Of a stretch of 64,000 bases of DNA, positions 9,563 to 20,269 are shown piece after piece. Under the pieces are notes generated by a model. That model was not told where the DNA came from. It saw nothing but the letters and a program-made list of their open reading frames with translations, and ran no database searches. Every line of letters begins with the position of its first letter. Position 1 is the stretch's first letter. Source of the DNA: Aldrovandia affinis (lineage: Eukaryota; Chordata; Actinopteri; Notacanthiformes; Halosauridae); the NCBI GenBank assembly GCA_029706075.1, contig JAINUG010000471.1:110001-174000 (forward strand), given 5' to 3'. A program made the position numbers and the translations under genes.

Positions 9563-10903
9563 GTATTCGTACAATCATTTATTTTTGCAAATAATGTTTG
9601 TCATGCCTCATACTCACATTCAACTCCACTTCCTCCTCCGTCGCTGTGTGTCTTCCCCTCAGACTGTGTATGTCACCAGATTGTGTACTGATGCACCGAA
9701 GCAGCAACCACGAGCCTGAACCCAGCCACCAGCTCTGGGCTCTGTCTGTCCAAAGCTATAGCTATTGGTTGGTTGTACGTGGCAGTCAGGATAACATAGT
9801 GGTTAGATTTGTCAGGTTCTAAGCTTTCAAACAGGCGTTGGCTTCACATGGTCACTGTTGGGCTGAGAAGGTCAACGCGTATCTGACCCGTCTAGTTCCA
9901 CTGAAAATCACGGCAGCGCTGCACATGCATGCGACGACTATGGGCGCACAACACTCATGGGTTCTGGCCAATGTTGAAAAATTCTAATTAGTGATCGTTT
10001 ATACTTCATGATGGCAGCAGGACGCTTTAATGTCTTGGAAGACACAGATGAAGACGCTGGCTTGGTTTTGGAGTGTGATTTGTCTGCCCTGAATGTCAAC
10101 TCGGAGGATGCATCTGACAACGCTACCCATGTTGTTGTCGTTTTTGGTTCCCCCCATTAAGCCCAGGCTCACGAGGTTAATAGATTTGTACAGCAGAACT
10201 GATTTATAGTTTTGGATAGGCTTCTGGACACATAATTATATAATGTAGAAACCATAAAAATACACTTTCAACTCAGAATACATTTTCCTCTCATATATGT
10301 ACAAGAGGTGTCATTTTGTAGTGAAAAAGCCATACAGTATGGCATGTGACTGGCTAAAAACACGTAACCAATCTATCCACTTTGGAGAGGTTTTAGGACA
10401 CCAAAGGACACATAGATCCTGTTTTAGAAAAACAGAATTAGAATTTGATCGCTTTTAGATATTTGCATCCAGTCTCCTGGGAAGTGCACAGCCCTTGGGT
10501 AGTACACAACAGTTATTTACTGGGATTCAGCTACGGCTTTAGAGGGAAATTAATCATATTAGTAAGGTGTAAATAGTTTTGTCTTTATTTGACATTTTAT
10601 GTACCTCAAAGTACATCATGAGTCTCAAGGATGACACATTCGTAGATGCTGACTCGTGATTCCTTGTGCTACAACAATTTACTTCACATAAAGCCCTCAA
10701 CCACGTCTGTGCAAGGTCTACTTTTGGAGATATTAGGCTTGATGTAGTTAAAACAGGTGGAAACAGACATCTTTAGGCTTTGACAGGAGGGGATTAATTG
10801 GAGGTGGTGAGTGGGCGAGAGAAAAAAACAAACAAACAAACAAAAACAAAAGCAGGTCTTTGCACACACCATGTTCCTGTACCCACAATGGGGGTTGGTT
10901 GGT
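9563..10903. other. Unassigned DNA with one short acidic reading frame
   Basis: Low-complexity and AT-rich from 10,200 to 10,700. Apart from the 50-codon frame at 10,008 nothing coding was seen, and no repeat shared with the rest of the window. Confidence 0.35.
10008..10160 (+). CDS. Short acidic ORF, 50 codons, unassigned
   Basis: ATG-ATG start and TAA stop. The peptide is acidic near its start (RFNVLEDTDEDAGLVLECD). Such acidic N-termini occur in DNA-transposon transposases, for example piggyBac types, but nothing else of such a protein follows. Probably a remnant or chance. Confidence 0.15.
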   Translation: MMAAGRFNVLEDTDEDAGLVLECDLSALNVNSEDASDNATHVVVVFGSPH

Positions 10904-11264
10904 GGTTCTGTGTGGCTCAGGTTCTGTGTGTCTCAGAGCATGGTTCTGTGTGTCTCAGTAGGTAGAGCGTGGTTCTGTGGTGTGTCTCAGTAGGTAGAGC
11001 GTGGTTCTGTGTGTCTCAGTAGGTAGAGTGTGGTTCTGTGTGGCTCAGTACGTAGAGCATGGTTCTGTGTGTCTCAGTAGGTAGAGTGTGGTTCTGTGTG
11101 GCTCAGTAGGTAGAGTGTGGTTCTGTGAGGCTCAGTAGGTAGAGCATGGTTCTGTGTGGCTCAGTAGGTAGAGCATGGTTCTGTGTGTCTCAGTAGGTAG
11201 AGCGTGGTTCTGTGTGGCTCAGTAGGTAGAGTGTGGTTCTGTGTGGCTCAGTAGGTAAAGCATG
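10904..11264 (+). repeat. 29-bp minisatellite built from a SINE tRNA-like head
   Basis: About 12 units of 29 bp with the A box TGGCTCAGTAGG or its variant TGTCTCAGTAGG. Each unit corresponds to the first 29 bases of the SINE at 985. The last unit continues into the rest of the tRNA-like head at 11,265-11,300, showing where the array came from. Unit ends alternate GCG, GTG and GCA. Confidence 0.93.
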
Positions 11265-11300
11265 GCTTTGGCAACACTTAGGTTGTGGGTTCAATTCAAA
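11265..11300 (+). mobile_element. Remainder of the SINE-H head
   Basis: GCTTTGGCAACACTTAGG, then the B-box region GGGTTCAATTC, matching 1017-1050. The SINE tail is missing. Confidence 0.8.
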
Positions 11301-11967
11301 GCAGGAAACAGTAGGCTCCCTGCATCTCTGTGTTGAGCTCAATGCAGACAGGGATGGACAGGCTAACACACACACTCGAAGCCAGTGAGAATCTACAGCA
11401 CACGCTCATCCTCCTGCATTCACATTATATATATATATATATATATATATACTGTATATATGTATATTTGTGCCTGAAAACCACACAAAACCAGCTATTG
11501 CCGTTCCTATGCAGAGAGCTGTTGTAGTCTGTGGATGCTGTGCTGGTTTCTCTAATTTCACCCCTGCTTGTGTTTCTGCACCTGTGTGTTTGGAATGTGC
11601 TCTGCGGGAGGAGAACCACATTCCTCTAACTTTAGTGCGCATCACAGGAATACACCCACCTCCAGGATCAGCTCTAATCAATTTAACTTGTGCTGGCTTA
11701 ATGCAGCTATGACAACACCGCATGTGTGTGTGTATGTGTGTGCGGGAGGGAGGGAGGGAGGAGGGAGGGAAAGGGGGGTCGTTTCTAAAAATAGCTGCCT
11801 TTGAGGCTGATGAATATTCAAATGTGTTATTCATCATCCATGCAGATCCCTGGAATGAGAATCTTAATTACACCGAGGATAACGAGGCTTCACCTGCTCA
11901 CACACCGCACCACCACCCCATTCGGGAGCGTGTGGGAGGACCTGCAATATCCAGGCCCTGTGCTTCC
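11301..11967. other. Unassigned DNA with AT and GGGA tracts
   Basis: An AT dinucleotide tract lies at 11,424-11,465 and a TG/GGGA-rich tract at 11,722-11,775. Nothing else recognised. Confidence 0.4.
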
Positions 11968-12147
11968 TCCTATAAGCCTTTACATTCTCCTATACGTCTT
12001 TACATTCTCCTATAAGCCTTTACATTCTCCTATAGGCCTTTACATTCTCCTATACATCTTTACATTCTCCTGTAGGTATTTACATTATCCTATAGGTCCT
12101 CACATTCTCCTGTAGGTCCTCCCATTATCCTACAGGTCTTTCCATTC
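11968..12147 (+). repeat. 20-bp tandem repeat, 9 copies
   Basis: Unit TCCTATAAGCCTTTACATTC. Copies diverge progressively toward the right end (TCCTACAGGTCTTTCCATTC). Confidence 0.95.
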
Positions 12148-12179
12148 TCTCGTAATTCAGCTTTGCTTGTGCAGATATA

Positions 12180-12644
12180 CGGGTAAATGCCAAAATAAAA
12201 GAAACCACAACAGTCTTAATAGGGCGTTGGGCCACCTCGAGCCACCAGAACAGCTTCAGCATAGCTTGGCGTAGATTCTACAAGTGTCTGGAACTCTATT
12301 GGAGGGATGCAACACCATTCTTCCATGAGAAATTCCATAATTTCAATTGGGTTGAGATCTGATGACTGAGATGGCCGTGACATATGGTTTACATCGTTTT
12401 CATGCTCATTAAACCATTCAGTGAGCACTCGTGCCCTGTGGATGGGGGCATGCTATTCTGGAAGAGACCACTCCCATCAGGATAGAAATGCTTCACCACA
12501 GGATGAAGGTGATCACTCAGAATGGCTTTGTATTTATTGGTGTTTACCTTGCCCTCTAAGGGGTTGAGTGGACCTAAACACCATAAAAGAGCCACCAGAA
12601 CCCTTAATTTACTCAAGTGTTTCCTTTATTTTGGCAGTCACCTG
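12180..12644 (-). mobile_element. Tc1/mariner-like non-autonomous element
   Basis: Inverted ends: the left end CGGGTAAATGCCAAAATAAA and the right end, read on minus, CAGGTGACTGCCAAAATAAA. TA dinucleotides flank both sides (12,178 and 12,645), as expected for this superfamily. The interior is a fragment of a transposase read on the minus strand. At 465 bp it is far shorter than an autonomous element. Confidence 0.85.
12216..12616 (-). pseudogene. Tc1-like transposase C-terminal remnant
   Basis: The peptide FNEHENDVNHMSRPSQSSDL is followed by NPIE. The SxDLNPIE motif around the third catalytic acid is typical of Tc1-family DDE transposases. The N-terminal DNA-binding half and the first catalytic aspartate are missing, and the frame is interrupted near 12,430. 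Confidence 0.8.
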
Positions 12645-12646
12645 TA

Positions 12647-13835
12647 GCTATTTGTCTTTTTCTCTATCAAATATACTCTAAGAAATGTATATTTGTTAAC
12701 AAGCATGGCCACTGTCCTGTTTTGACTAGATCTTTGACTCTATCGTAAGGACTGAACTCGAATCAGTGCTGAGGACAACATTTGGCAACACTGTCTGACT
12801 AACTTGGTCAGAGCATAGTTGGGCTCTGGCTGCGATTTGGCAACAAGGTAATTAGGTAAGTAACTTGTGAGCAGCCAATATGCCCAATGAATGAGCTTCT
12901 TGGTTTCTTTTGACCGGTGACCTCATCTGGTCGATGAGACTGACGCAAAGAAGGACGAAATGAATTGGGTGACGAAGGGCCGGCTTTTATTCTGTTCAAG
13001 TGTGAGGAACACAGCCTGAGAGGCAGTGCAGGCGGGGGTTAAATAGCGGGTAGTCTCTCCTTCTAATGGAAGTTCATTACTGCCCACATAGCCCTCCAGC
13101 TGTTCCTTCTAAAGGCTACAGCAGGGAAGGGGAAATATAAGAGAATTTAGAAAGTACATCAATAATTATATTCTGTAAAAACAAAAAAAAAAAAAAAAAA
13201 TAAAAGGAAAATAAATCCTTTCATCTCTTAGAGAATCTGCCCCCCTCCCCCCCCTCCTCCTCCACCCTCCTCCTCCACCCTTCTCTCCATCATGTCTTTC
13301 AACACCACTCCATCCCTCCACTCCATCCCTCCACCCCATCCCTCTCTCTCTCTCTCAAAGCTGCTGGTGTCGGTTGGGCTGCTGAGTCACAGAACCCTGG
13401 CATTGGGGCTCCTGGGAAACGCAGTTCTTATGAAGAGATCCCTGCCTCACTTTCTCTCAATTTCACTTATTTATAATACCATACCGCCCTTCTGTTTGTT
13501 TTTCTCTCCTATCCCAAGCTCTTCAGAATAAAGGGCTTCTCGTGAATGCGCCCTTAACGACAGTGCGTTCTCTGAATCCCGATGAAAGGAAGCCCAGAGC
13601 CTCGGAGAGCAATGGGAGGGGCCGTGTGGATCGCTGCAGAAGCTCCAGCTCTGCAGGGTCCCCACGAATCTGACAGGAACTCTCCCGCCTTGCAGGAGCG
13701 CGTGGATCCTTCACACGGGAGATCCTTCAGGGCTTTCATGGCGTAGCGCGGTGAAATAGGACGTCTCTGACATGTGATGCGCTGCACTGGGGAGAAACTG
13801 AACGGGGCTGCAGACTGGCACGCCGTGGTGCAGCA
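12647..13835. other. Unassigned DNA, poly-A and CT-rich tracts
   Basis: Poly-A at about 13,177-13,202 and a C/T-rich tract at 13,240-13,355. The stretch 13,540-13,800 has higher GC and several open frames on both strands, none recognised. Confidence 0.35.
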
Positions 13836-15083
13836 ATACTACCTTGGAGCTAGTGGACATCGTGAAAACAGCGGGAACGGTGATCGACTTCAGGAAACGC
13901 CCACCAGCGAAGGTGTCACTGATTATCAGCGGTGTCTCCATTGGTGACGTGGAGTCCTTCAAACTCCTGGGGACGACAATCTCACACACTCTGAGTCAAA
14001 CTCCTGGGGGCGACAATCTCACACACTCTGAGTCAAACTCCTGGGGGCGACAATCTCACACACTCTGAGTCAAACTCCTGGGGGCGACAATCTCACACAC
14101 TCTGAGTCAAACTCCTGGGGGCGACAATCTCACACACTCTGAGTCAAACTCCTGGGGGCGACAATCTCAATCTCAAACACACTCTGAGTCAAACTCCTGG
14201 GGGGACAATCTCACACACTCTGAGTCAAACTCCTGGGGCGACAATCTCACACACTCTGAGTCAAACTCCTGGGGGCGACAATCTCACACACTCTGAGTCA
14301 AACTCCTGGGGGCGACAATCTCACACACTCTGAGTCAAACTCCTGGGGACGACAATCTCACACACTCTGAGGTGGGAGGAAAACATCACGAACATAACCG
14401 AGGAAGCACAGAAACGTACCTGCTTCTGGAGACGACTACAGAAGTTTAAAATGTGCCAAAAAGTTCTAGTACAGTTTTACACAGCAATAATCCAGGGTGT
14501 CCTTACAAACTCCATAACACACTGGTACAGCAATGCCACACAGAACTCTAAAATCAAACGGTAAATGATTAAAGGAGCAGAGAGGCCAGTGGGCTGCAGA
14601 CTAGCCTCCACTCACCATCTCTGTGGAGAAAGGCTAACGGGCTAACGGGCTAAAAACATCACTTCTGACCTCACTCACCCAGGAGATCATCTCTTTCAAA
14701 AACTACCATCAGGAAAACGTTATCGGTCTATCAAAACCAAAACCTTACGGCACAGAAACATTTTTTTCCCCAAGCAGTCTCCCTAATGTCCAAACAGATA
14801 AAACAGGGAGAGCTGAGAACTGCTACAGCAGATTTAGCCCTTTATAATGTGAGATGAATGTGCTGTAAAATGTAGGCGGTGTGCCTGTTTCATGTTATTA
14901 ATGTATTAATGTACGGTCTCTCTGCACTTTGATGTGTTAATAATGTTGCCTATTGCACTATCCCTCTACTGCATTAGTCCACTGTGTGTTTTCACTGTGT
15001 GACTAACTGCACTGCAGCAACACCAAGACACATTCCTGCACACTTAAGTGTGAACGGCAGTAAAAACTTCTGATTCTGAAAGG
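13836..15083 (+). pseudogene. Rex/CR1-like LINE: end of reverse transcriptase and 3' UTR
   Basis: The plus-strand frame from 13,844 encodes ELVDIVKTAGTVIDFRKRPP and ESFKLLGTTIS. After the tandem array it continues as RWEENITNITEEAQKR, QKVLVQFYTAIIQGVLTNSI and WYSNATQNSKIK. This is the thumb/C-terminal region downstream of the catalytic palm in Jockey-superfamily LINEs. The 3' UTR ends near 15,083 in AAAAACTTCTGATTCTGA, the typical 3' end of Rex1-like elements. Palm and endonuclease are absent (5' truncation). A 37-bp array interrupts the coding part. Confidence 0.8.
13959..14371 (+). repeat. 37-bp minisatellite inside the LINE coding region
   Basis: About 11 units that contain TCAAACTCCTGGGGGCGACA and ATCTCACACACTCTGAG. 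The first and last units read GGGGACGACAATCTCACAC, the original coding sequence for LLGTTISHT. The expansion therefore grew from the LINE's own codons. Because 37 is not a multiple of three, it destroys the frame. Confidence 0.95.
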
Positions 15084-15125
15084 TTCTCGGCTTCGTTTGT
15101 CATGTGCTCGATTCCAAAAGTGTAG

Positions 15126-15197
15126 GGGTGTGTGTGGATGTGTTTGTGTGTTTCTGTGTTTGTGTGGATGCTTGTATGTGTGTGATTACGTGTATGT

Positions 15198-15262
<65 letters not shown>
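15126..15262 (+). repeat. TG microsatellite
   Basis: Interrupted TG repeats, becoming pure from about 15,200. Confidence 0.97.
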
Positions 15263-15263
<1 letters not shown>

Positions 15264-16687
15264 GTGTGTGTGATATTTTCAGACATTATGTGCTCAGTCA
15301 TAACTCAAACGTTAGGTCTGCAGGAAGGTTTCTGACCTCTGTTTAAGTATTTTATTATGATTCATCAGGGGACTGAATTCACTGTCTTCTGATGGACCTA
15401 GGGGTCAGGATCTAACCAAACATGATTTTATTCCTGAATTTCATATTTGCCGGTATAAATACTAATGTGGAAACAGGTGTAACCCACAATGAATGGTGGT
15501 TACGGTAAGGTCACATAACGCAGAGGTTAGAGGCTGATCTTTTACTCAAAAGATGACATATTTGATTATATGTCCAAAGAGGGACAATACACAACCTGCT
15601 TTGGTAAACATCCCAGTCTATCACTAAATTACAGTACAGTGCCACTGAATTGAGCCCCGCACATGCGATTCACCGAATTATCCGGCGGCCTCGTTTAGAC
15701 GCCAATGTCTAATAGGGGATTGACAGACAGGTGAACTTTTGCCAGCTTCTATGTTAGTGCTGTACACTTACGAGTTAGCCATCTAATGTAGTCATGGAGA
15801 CACTGGCCTCTGTGTGAGCAGCAAAACTAGACAAAAGCAGAGTAAACGTCATGCGGAGAAAACTATTTCTTCAGAGCTCTTGAGGTTGAGATGTTTTAGA
15901 AAGACATGCTCTCCGTTGATATAAATCATTTCTCTTTTGGAGGCGGTCGTGACAAGAGAGAAGATATCTCACATCGGGACAGGGAAAAGTACGGTAACAG
16001 ACATCAAAAATTCAGCGCGTGACATTGTGCAAAAAGTTTCCATGCGTGTAAACGACAAAAGGTGTTTTGTGACGAAAATACATTTTCATATGCAGTACTG
16101 CGACTGATATTTTTGGTCATAGATTATATTTTGTTATAATTTATATTGTATATATTCGTTGTATACATTTTTCTCGTTTGTAAGTAGTAGTAGTTCATTT
16201 GCATATTCACGTTTCGAAATTGTGTCGACTGTCTATTATAAATATAGACAGTCAACATTTTACCATTTTATCCGAAATTTTATGAGCCCGCGTAGCAGGA
16301 GTATACTGTATGTGCTCCGTAATATTACCATAAAAAACTAAAGAAAATAGAAGAGAAAATATATTTTACGTAACAAGTTAGTCTGCTGAACAAGATGCGG
16401 CTATTTTTACCCCGCGACCACGAGCCGATCGCAAGTTCACACAGAAAGCCAACGCTGAAAACAGGATGTTGCAAAAGGCAGCACTGAATAGGAAACAGAT
16501 TGAGGTTTTCTTTTGCACTTTTCCTGCTAAGGAAATTAAATAATCTGGTGTGTAGCTGAACATCTCTTTCAGCAAAGACAGCAATCTCTCCAGCGATCTG
16601 ACAACTCCACAGGGCCTGCCCTTCCAGTGCATCAATTACCGCCCGGCGACGGCTATCAGGCTATCTCGCGACGCGGGCGATGATTAA

Positions 16688-16688
<1 letters not shown>
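15263..16688. other. Unassigned DNA, no gene seen
   Basis: AT-rich, particularly 16,060-16,380, with only short frames. No repeat family of this window is present. Confidence 0.4.
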
Positions 16689-16721
<33 letters not shown>

Positions 16722-16722
16722 C
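16689..16722 (+). repeat. CA microsatellite
   Basis: About 14 CA units, then ACTCAC repeats. Confidence 0.97.
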
Positions 16723-16754
16723 ACACCTACCGCCAAGACCTCGCTCTGCCTCCA

Positions 16755-16985
16755 TGTTGTTATCAGAACAGCCGTTTCAGTGTCCTCTTTTAAAACCCTT
16801 TTTAAAAACATACTTGCTTTTACAACCTCTTAAACCTTTGTTTTGAAGGTTTTCATTCTTATTTTTAATATTCTCGTTTGGTTTATGCTCTGTCTTGTTT
16901 TGGCTTTTATTTTAATCCCCCTTTTTTTGTGAAGCACTTTGTGCTGTATTGGTGCTATGTAAATACATAAATAAAGTGTTAATGT
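16755..16985 (+). mobile_element. L2-like LINE 3' end
   Basis: The 3' UTR-like text contains GAAGCACTTTGTGCTGTATT and GGTGCTATGTAAATACATAA, followed by ATAAATAAAGTG. This GCACTTTG..TGCTAT.TAAAT signature is shared with the L2 3' end at 52.4-52.6 kb. Confidence 0.7.
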
Positions 16986-17221
16986 TAATAAATATTACAT
17001 GAATAAATAAAATAAAATGTTGCCCTCTGCACAGCAAGGACAGTGTGTCAGTGAGCCCCTGCGGTCTGTCTGTCTGCTCGTCCGTGGCTGCTGGGTGGAC
17101 ATGCATTAAAACATGTAATCAATAAGAGCAGCAAGGAGAGCAAGGAGCAGGGGGGGGGGGGTGATGGTGAATAGAACAGGCATGCCTCATGACCTCCATG
17201 GCAACCAATACAGAAACCTCC

Positions 17222-17246
17222 TATATATATATATATATATATATAC
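17222..17246 (+). repeat. TA microsatellite
   Basis: Twelve TA units. A run of 12 G precedes it at 17,150. Confidence 0.97.
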
Positions 17247-17257
17247 ACAGCAGCAAA

Positions 17258-17345
17258 TTATAATAATGACAATACAGTTTGTTAATTTATACAGCACCTT
17301 TCGAGATATTAAAGCTCTTTGCAGAGCAGAGGGCTAAAGCTCTCG
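17258..17345 (-). mobile_element. L2-like LINE 3' end, inverted
   Basis: TTTATACAGCACCTTTCGAG and AAAGCTCTTTGCAGAGC read on the minus strand as an L2 3' terminus. The ATAATAATGAC side is the tail. Confidence 0.6.
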
Positions 17346-17640
17346 TCACATGCCTCCATTTCTGCACCAGAGTGTGCTCCAAACATCGGCTGAGGATGGG
17401 GAGAGAGGGAGATCATTCGCACAGGTAAACTGGGGGACGATTGGCTGGCCAGTCTGATAGAGCCAGGCTGGATATTTAGCCAGCATACCTGTGCCTGCTC
17501 AGCTGTAACTCAAATTTTATTGGCTTGTGGCAACCATGGAAGACTATAAACTCCAAGGACCAGAAAACACCACTCAGACCATTTTGCGTACAGTCTAGAT
17601 TGAATGAATCGCTGTGTCAGTCGAGGTGTTGAACACCCCG
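17346..17640. other. Unassigned DNA
   Basis: No repeat or exon recognised before the telomere-like tract. Confidence 0.3.
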
Positions 17641-17681
17641 AGGGTTAGGGTTAGGGTTAGGGTTAGGGTTAGGGTTAGGGG
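17641..17681 (+). repeat. Interstitial telomeric repeat (TTAGGG)
   Basis: Seven GGG runs separated by six TTA, perfect over 40 bp. This is the vertebrate telomere unit in an internal position. The flanks are not telomere-like. Confidence 0.97.
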
Positions 17682-17759
17682 GGTTCATCTGATCCGGGCC
17701 TGCTCCTCCGTGCGTTAGTGACTCTGTGTGGAAAACACTGGCTTGGACTGTCAGTGCAA

Positions 17760-17905
17760 AATGTTCTGCAATTCTGTATTTTTCTGCACAGTTTACGTTC
17801 AGGAGAGCCGCACCACCCCAGCGAGCTCGTGACGCATGGAGCTGGATTTAAGCCCCGCGGACAGCGGTATTCTCAAAGGCTGCTATCAGGATTGGTCACA
17901 GCGCA
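17760..17905 (+). repeat. Unclassified dispersed repeat, copy 1
   Basis: CACAGTTTACGTTC..CCGCACC..GACGCATG and ACAGCGGTATTCTCAAAGGC align with 19,228-19,365 (CACAATTTACGTTC..CCGCACC..GACGCATG..GGGACAGCGG..CTCTCAAAGGGCGG). Divergence is high. There are no visible tRNA boxes or inverted ends. Confidence 0.55.
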
Positions 17906-18305
17906 AAATGGACAAATAGCTTTTGTAATGTACTTGGTTTGTCTCTGGTTAATTTGTCTGGTTCAACTCAACTGGTTCAAAAAATATTTGAGCCGTACCA
18001 TGTGACCGACCATCGACAGAGCATGTCTCCTTTTCAATCTGAAATACCACATTAATTCAAACAGCCTGCACATGTTTATTTCAAAATCATTTGTACCTAT
18101 GCTGCTTTTTGTCTGTTCAAGGATTGCATTTGTTTAATAGTGCAGCTATCAGGAAAAATACTTAATAATAATAATAATAAAAATAATAATAAAAATAAAG
18201 TGGTGAATACTCTAATGACTGAACCCCTCCCTCCCTGGGGGATGCTATGGAAACGTAACATGAATAAAATGAGTGACTGCACACAGAGGCACTTATACTC
18301 AACGG
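17906..18305. other. Unassigned DNA with AAT tract
   Basis: An ATAATA/AAAATAA tract lies at 18,163-18,200. Nothing else identified. Confidence 0.4.
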
Positions 18306-18690
18306 GGTAGGGGTTAGTGGATAGCGTAGCGGTCTAACACACCCGTATTTGGCTGGTCCTGTATGAGTGTGAGCTGCCTATCAGGGACGCGGTTCAAAGC
18401 CCGTCTCTGCCAGACCGGCCCTGGCCGTTAGCCCCCATCAGCTGTCCGTTCCTGAGGGAGGGGGGAGGGTGGTCGGCACGAACTCGCCGTGAAGTATGTG
18501 AGGGTGTCTCTAGTAAGGGGGTCGGTGAGTTCTGTCTCGAAGGAGGCAGATCATCACCGGCCTCGGAGAGGAGCTTGCCCCGTAGAGACGAGTTTGTGGG
18601 GAAGGGGGTTCATCAAAATAAATAGAGGGTAGAATTGGCTTCCAAATTGGGGAGAAAAACAGGGAAAAATCTGAAACAAATGATTAAATA
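18306..18690 (+). mobile_element. SINE-B copy, near full length
   Basis: The tRNA-like head has A box TAGCGTAGCGG and B box GGTTCAAAGCC. The body has GGGAGGGTGGTCGGCACGAA, AAGGAGGCAGATCATC and TTGCCCCGTAGAGACG. The tail is ATTGGCTTCCAAATTGGGGA followed by A-rich sequence. The plus-strand copies at 28.2 and 37.5 kb and the minus-strand copies at 30.0, 49.9 and 61.3 kb are the same family. Confidence 0.85.
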
Positions 18691-18918
18691 AACCCCTGGC
18701 GGTGTCTCATCAAAGAGTTACGAAACATCGTGCCAAACTGGCTGGCTCTCTGGCTGCAAGAAAACTTGTCAAAAATGGAGCTCGTTCCGCAATAAAACAA
18801 GCAGGAATAGGGAATCCTGACTGTTGCGCTCAGATCACAAATCCACCAACTAACAATCACTCCAATCGACTGCAGACTCGGATATCAACCACAATAGACT
18901 CGAAGGCAAAAGCCATCT
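18691..18918. other. Unassigned DNA
   Basis: A frame from 18,702 (TKHRAKLAGSLAARKLVKNG) runs into the CA repeat and is not recognised. Considered chance. Confidence 0.3.
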
Positions 18919-18979
18919 TCACACACACACACACAGCACACACACACACACAGCGCACACACACAGCACACACACACAC

Positions 18980-19028
<49 letters not shown>

Positions 19029-19118
19029 ACACACACACACACAGCGCACACACACAGCACACACACACAGCACACACACACACACAGCGCACACACACAC
19101 ACACACACAAACATACAC
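18919..19118 (+). repeat. CA microsatellite with CAGC interruptions
   Basis: CA repeats broken every 10-30 bp by CAGCACA or CAGCGCACA. Confidence 0.97.
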
Positions 19119-19227
19119 ACAATAGAGCTCAATCAGCGGAAACACAAGCAGAAAAACATAATTAATAGACTCTAAACGTACTGGTGCTCGGATATCAGGA
19201 CATTTCTCAGATTGTCTTCTCGTTCAG

Positions 19228-19365
19228 CACAATTTACGTTCTGGAAATCCGCACCGTGCGAATTAATTTATGACACGGACGCATGAAGTGGCTTTCAGCA
19301 CCTGGGACAGCGGTCGGCAGCGGCGCTGCTCTCAAAGGGCGGTGTCAGGGCTGCTCACAGGCTCT
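19228..19365 (+). repeat. Unclassified dispersed repeat, copy 2
   Basis: Partner of 17,760-17,905. See that entry for the aligned blocks. Followed by GC-rich DNA to 19,550 without a gene. Confidence 0.55.
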
Positions 19366-19639
19366 GGGCGGCATAAATAGTGGTGTTGGCGGTGGAGCAC
19401 ACCGAGAGGGTCTATATCTTAGAGCAGTGCTCTATTTAAAGGCAGGATGCTGGAGAGAGAGAGGGACACAGATCACGGGAGACTGGCCTAAGATTGGGAG
19501 CGCAGCGCCCCGTGAACAGGGCTGCTGGACAGAACAGATGATTTTGTAAGAACTGTGTAATTATTTATGAATCTGTGAAGGAAAACTGTAAAAATTCTGT
19601 TTAACACACATAGTGAGACTCTCTCTCTCTCCCTGCTCT

Positions 19640-19724
19640 CTCTATCACAGACACACACACACACATCCAAATGCACACACCACCACACACTGGCACACAG
19701 ACAGAGACACAGACAGAGACACAG

Positions 19725-19757
<33 letters not shown>

Positions 19758-19816
19758 AACACACACACACCACCACACATTAGCACACAGACACACACAC
19801 ACACACATTAGCGCGT

Positions 19817-19845
<29 letters not shown>
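19640..19845 (+). repeat. CA microsatellite with CAGACAGAGACA interruptions
   Basis: CA repeats, a short AGACAGAGACAC duplication at about 19,698-19,722, then CA again. Confidence 0.97.
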
Positions 19846-19847
<2 letters not shown>

Positions 19848-19897
19848 GAGATGGGAACATCTTCATGGCTATAGAAAGGAGGTGGTGATAAAGACCA

Positions 19898-20098
19898 TCA
19901 TAAGGCAGATCCATATTTCAGGCAAATCACCACACTGGTGATGATGAGGAACAGGAAGGTAACCATAGAAAATATTGTTTTATAAAAGAGAGGATTGATT
20001 GAAACCAGGCCAAGCAGTGTACAGCAATCTGACGGGAGAGGACCTCGGTAAAAACACAGCAGCAGCGCAATAAAGATGAGCAGCAGCATTCCAGTGAG
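19898..20098 (-). other. Hydrophobic reading frame, unassigned
   Basis: The minus-strand frame ends with about 65 residues containing two hydrophobic segments (GMLLLIFIALLLCFYRG and MVTFLFLIITSVVICLKYG), then a stop. The upstream part of the frame is CA/CT repeat. It would fit a terminal exon of a small membrane protein, with GTGTGGGCAG as a possible acceptor near 20,110. TG-rich DNA is a poor acceptor tract, and pyrimidine-biased DNA often encodes such residues by chance. Confidence 0.15.
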
Positions 20099-20108
20099 TC
20101 TCTCTCTG

Positions 20109-20109
<1 letters not shown>

Positions 20110-20152
<43 letters not shown>

Positions 20153-20175
20153 CTCACACACACACACACACAGAT
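20110..20175 (+). repeat. CA microsatellite
   Basis: CA repeat with a CTCTCT interruption, followed by ATAGATATAGAGA. Confidence 0.97.
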
Positions 20176-20269
20176 ATAGATATAGAGACAGAGATGGATA
20201 TATGTCTATCTCAGAAGGAGAGCGTGGTGTTGGATATCGATGTTCGGAGGGTTCCTCTGCAGTGAGCGT

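Noticed and set aside
18857..19145. Cys/Val-rich frames across CA tracts (also 21.5, 29.0, 43.7 and 45.2 kb)
   Set aside because: Dinucleotide repeats read as VCVC or THTH. Not genes.
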